Source of the DNA: Planctomycetota bacterium
GTDB taxonomy: Bacteria > Planctomycetota > Planctomycetia > Planctomycetales > Planctomycetaceae
NCBI GenBank assembly: GCA_014584345.1
Contig: JACTNB010000023.1
Location: 1-64,000, forward strand
Length of the DNA stretch: 64,000 nucleotides
Direction of reading: 5' to 3'
Positions within the stretch are counted from its first letter, which is position 1; each line of letters begins with the position of its first letter. Position numbers and translations under genes: made by a program. Under the pieces are notes generated by a model. That model was not told the DNA's origin. It made no database searches and was given only the letters and a program-made list of their open reading frames with translations. This document shows positions 62,002 through 64,000 of this stretch, in pieces.

Positions 62002-64000
62002 TTAACGTTGTAGTCGCTTTGCTTCCTCCAATGAAATCGCACCGTCCTGGTTGGTGTCGAGGCGCAGCAGGTTGTCTCGTTGGGCTGTCGGGATTTCGTC
62101 GCCAATCAGCTTGCCGTCGTTGTTGCGGTCGAGTCGCTTGAAGATGGCTTCAAGGTCGAAGCCGGGTCGACCGTTGCCTTGGTTCCCGAGGTTTCGGCCC
62201 AATCCGCGTCGGCCCGCGTAGAGCGATGTGGATTCGCCCGGTTTCACTCCGGGAACGTAGTACTCGACATACCCCAAGTGCATTTCGTCGAACGTCTGGG
62301 CTCCCCAGCGGACGGTCTTTGTCGGATCGGGGTTGGCGGGGTTCTTGTCGCTGTTGTCGAACCAGGCGGTGAAGCGGAGCGTGTCGCCCGCATTAAGTGT
62401 CAGCGGCTCGAAGTAGCGATACAGCAACTGCCAGTTGAAATCGTAACGGGGAATGTCGAGCAGCGTGGTCGTCTGGCCGTCGGAGCGGGTGACTTCGTAC
62501 TTGCACGCCTTGCCGCGCACATGCAGGTGCGGGAGGAAGCCCATGATGGTCGCGTCCATCGGCAGTCGCAGGGTGGCTTCCTCACGGTGATTGTCCGCTC
62601 CGGGCGGAATGCTGATGCGTGCGTTGACGATCCCCGCGACACGGACTTCGTGCTTTGGTGGCTCTTTGGCCCAGATCAGACCGATGCGGGTCTGGTCGGT
62701 CGTCGCAGTGCCGTTGGGCGTATAGTGCATCTGGAATTTCAGCTTCGCGCCCTTGGGAATTCGCTTGGCGAAGCCTGCGGGATAGACCAGTGTGCTGTTG
62801 CCGGGCACGTAGATTCCCCAAAACCCGCCCCGCTCGGCAGCAGCATCGTCGACGGGTTCTTCATTCTCGGCGTCATCCCCCTGGACGAACACCAGCACGT
62901 GATGGACAACGCCCCGGTCGCCTGGCTGCACTTCGATGGCCTGCACCCATTTGTCTTCGGCGAGGTTCGTCTCAACGATGATGTTCTGGTAAGGCATCAC
63001 GCCGGTGGCCTTGATCGGAACGGGCTTCGGGAACTGAAACACAGCGTCCGGCTCGCCAATCAGCCAGCCTTCAACAAACATCCGCGGCTGAGGAGCGTCG
63101 CGAAGGTCTCCTTCCGGTTTGCCGCCAGCGATCCAGGCGAGCAAGTCTTGCTTCTCGGCCTCGGCCAGAGAACGGTCGTTCGCCCAAGGAGTATGGACCG
63201 CCTGCGTCTCGGCGTCCGGTTTCGGCTCGACTGCGAACCACGGAGGCATGATCCCGCGTTCGACCACCTGTTTCACCATGCCCGCGTGGGCGACGAGATC
63301 GTCGTAGGTATCGAGTGCGAACGGAGCAACGCCCCCTTCGCGATGACATTCGATGCAGTGCTGCTGGACGATTCGTGAGATGCGGTTGTGATAGGTCACG
63401 TTCGTTGCCGACGCGGACTTTGCGGGCTTCTCCAGCGTACATCCGGGAGCTTCTGTCGCAGCGACGAGCGGCTGCTTGCCTGCTTTGATCGCTACGAGTG
63501 CATCGGCGAGATAGCGGTAGCGGGGTACCTCGATCGAGTAGCCAAACCCGTATTGATCGTCGATCGCGCCGTGGTAGACGATTGTCCGTGACGCATCGAG
63601 CACGATTACGTCCGTCGTGGTGAGTGCGCCGAGGCTGCTGGCCAGTTGGCCGTCCTGGTCATGCACATAGATCGCTTTGCCGTCGAACTGGTCCGCTGCC
63701 GTCTGCATTTCGGCAGCCTTGTCTGTCGCCAGCGGATTGACCAGCACCCAGCCGATGCCGTCGCCGGACGTCTTGACCAGTTCGACCAGCGTCGGCAGGT
63801 ACTTCTTGCTCAAGGGGCAACTGGTGCTGGTCATCGCGAGGACGACGATACGATCCTTCGCAACTTCGCTGAGCTTGTGCGTCGTGCCTGCAAGGTCGGA
63901 AAACGTGACATCGGGAACGAGACGGCCGATACCATGATCGCCGGGACGAACCGGCAGAGGCCCTTGCCGCACGGGAGCTTCCATTGGAGTTGGCCCCGTC
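62002..64000 (-). CDS. redoxin / cytochrome c / Cu-monooxygenase-like / EF-hand protein, 5' end outside the window
   Basis: At least 660 residues; the frame stays open to the window edge, so the signal peptide is probably outside. Order: a redoxin domain (VPDVTFSDLAGTTHKLSEVA, TSCPLSKKYLPTLVEL); a haem c site CIECH in IVQQHCIECHREGGVAPFAL; a copper type II monooxygenase-like region (VVHHVLVFVQGDD, FQMHYTPNGTATTDQTRIG, FLPHLHVRGKACKYEV); and a C-terminal pair of EF-hands (LDRNNDGKLIGDEIP, LDTNQDGAISLEEAKRL). It could couple electron transfer to a copper-dependent oxidation outside the cytoplasm. 61938-62001 is the short convergent gap. Confidence 0.88.
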   Translation of the reverse strand, partial: TGPTPMEAPVRQGPLPVRPGDHGIGRLVPDVTFSDLAGTTHKLSEVAKDRIVVLAMTSTSCPLSKKYLPTLVELVKTSGDGIGWVLVNPLATDKAAEMQTAADQFDGKAIYVHDQDGQLASSLGALTTTDVIVLDASRTIVYHGAIDDQYGFGYSIEVPRYRYLADALVAIKAGKQPLVAATEAPGCTLEKPAKSASATNVTYHNRISRIVQQHCIECHREGGVAPFALDTYDDLVAHAGMVKQVVERGIMPPWFAVEPKPDAETQAVHTPWANDRSLAEAEKQDLLAWIAGGKPEGDLRDAPQPRMFVEGWLIGEPDAVFQFPKPVPIKATGVMPYQNIIVETNLAEDKWVQAIEVQPGDRGVVHHVLVFVQGDDAENEEPVDDAAAERGGFWGIYVPGNSTLVYPAGFAKRIPKGAKLKFQMHYTPNGTATTDQTRIGLIWAKEPPKHEVRVAGIVNARISIPPGADNHREEATLRLPMDATIMGFLPHLHVRGKACKYEVTRSDGQTTTLLDIPRYDFNWQLLYRYFEPLTLNAGDTLRFTAWFDNSDKNPANPDPTKTVRWGAQTFDEMHLGYVEYYVPGVKPGESTSLYAGRRGLGRNLGNQGNGRPGFDLEAIFKRLDRNNDGKLIGDEIPTAQRDNLLRLDTNQDGAISLEEAKRLQR

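Noticed and set aside
62080..63378. 432-codon plus-strand open frame
   Set aside because: Antisense to the redoxin/cytochrome/copper protein, whose motifs are unmistakable; no motif in the shadow.
1..64000. CRISPR array, prophage or defence island
   Set aside because: No spaced direct repeats, phage structural genes or recognisable defence genes were seen on either strand.

Overview
The window looks like a stretch of a planctomycete chromosome. The main evidence is the gene content: three formylglycine-type sulfatases, PSCyt/PSD-type cytochrome c proteins (DUF1549/DUF1553 and DUF1587/DUF1592 types), DUF1501 and DUF1552 secreted proteins, a Gly/Pro-rich mu-protocadherin-like surface protein and EF-hand tails. 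This assignment is from family recognition only; no search was run.

Layout. 1-2347: mobile-element debris and decay (truncated IS5-type transposase fused to a slipin remnant, broken two-domain fasciclin gene). 2457-10458: a tight plus-strand run of ten genes ending in a PhrB-type cryptochrome/photolyase, with two SDR proteins, small membrane proteins, an SRPBCC protein and a FAD-dependent oxidoreductase. 10459-11693: gap, small HTH gene, EF-hand remnant and dispersed repeat. 11694-21053: a heavy-metal efflux locus with intact adaptor and RND pump, wrecked P-type ATPase and wrecked TolC gene, and an intact NtrC-type two-component pair. Two identical-arm inverted repeats (TGGACA-N5-TGTCCA), each next to a sigma54-type promoter, sit upstream of the adaptor gene and of the sensor kinase. 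21201-22569: fragments of a surface protein, a transposase and a serine recombinase. 22831-29004: a three-gene carbohydrate-esterase/sulfatase operon.

29220-31586: a minus-strand array of about ten tRNA or tRNA-like genes, split in the middle by an ECF sigma factor and its membrane anti-sigma factor on the same strand. Several of the tRNAs are structurally odd. 31653-39486: dispersed repeat copy, OprB-like porin, carboxymuconolactone-decarboxylase-like protein, large arylsulfatase, surface protein, NTF2-like secreted protein, small membrane protein. 39757-40177: transposase C-terminal remnant and the 3' end of a tRNA.

40328-46832 (minus): a complete set for using 3-hydroxybutyrate/acetoacetate (permease, two dehydrogenases, thiolase, acyl-CoA ligase), divergent from a FadR-type GntR regulator (47390-48061) with a perfect 15-bp palindrome upstream. 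48061-61937 (plus): planctomycete-specific cytochrome/DUF1501/DUF1552 genes, a PQQ-type beta-propeller, a broken cupin gene, an esterase, a methyltransferase and a sulfatase. 62002-64000 (minus, running off the edge): a redoxin / cytochrome c / copper-monooxygenase-like / EF-hand multidomain protein.

The window holds an unusual number of genes broken by single-base indels or single nonsense codons. Either this is a decaying accessory region or the assembly has residual indel errors; the two cannot be told apart from the sequence alone.
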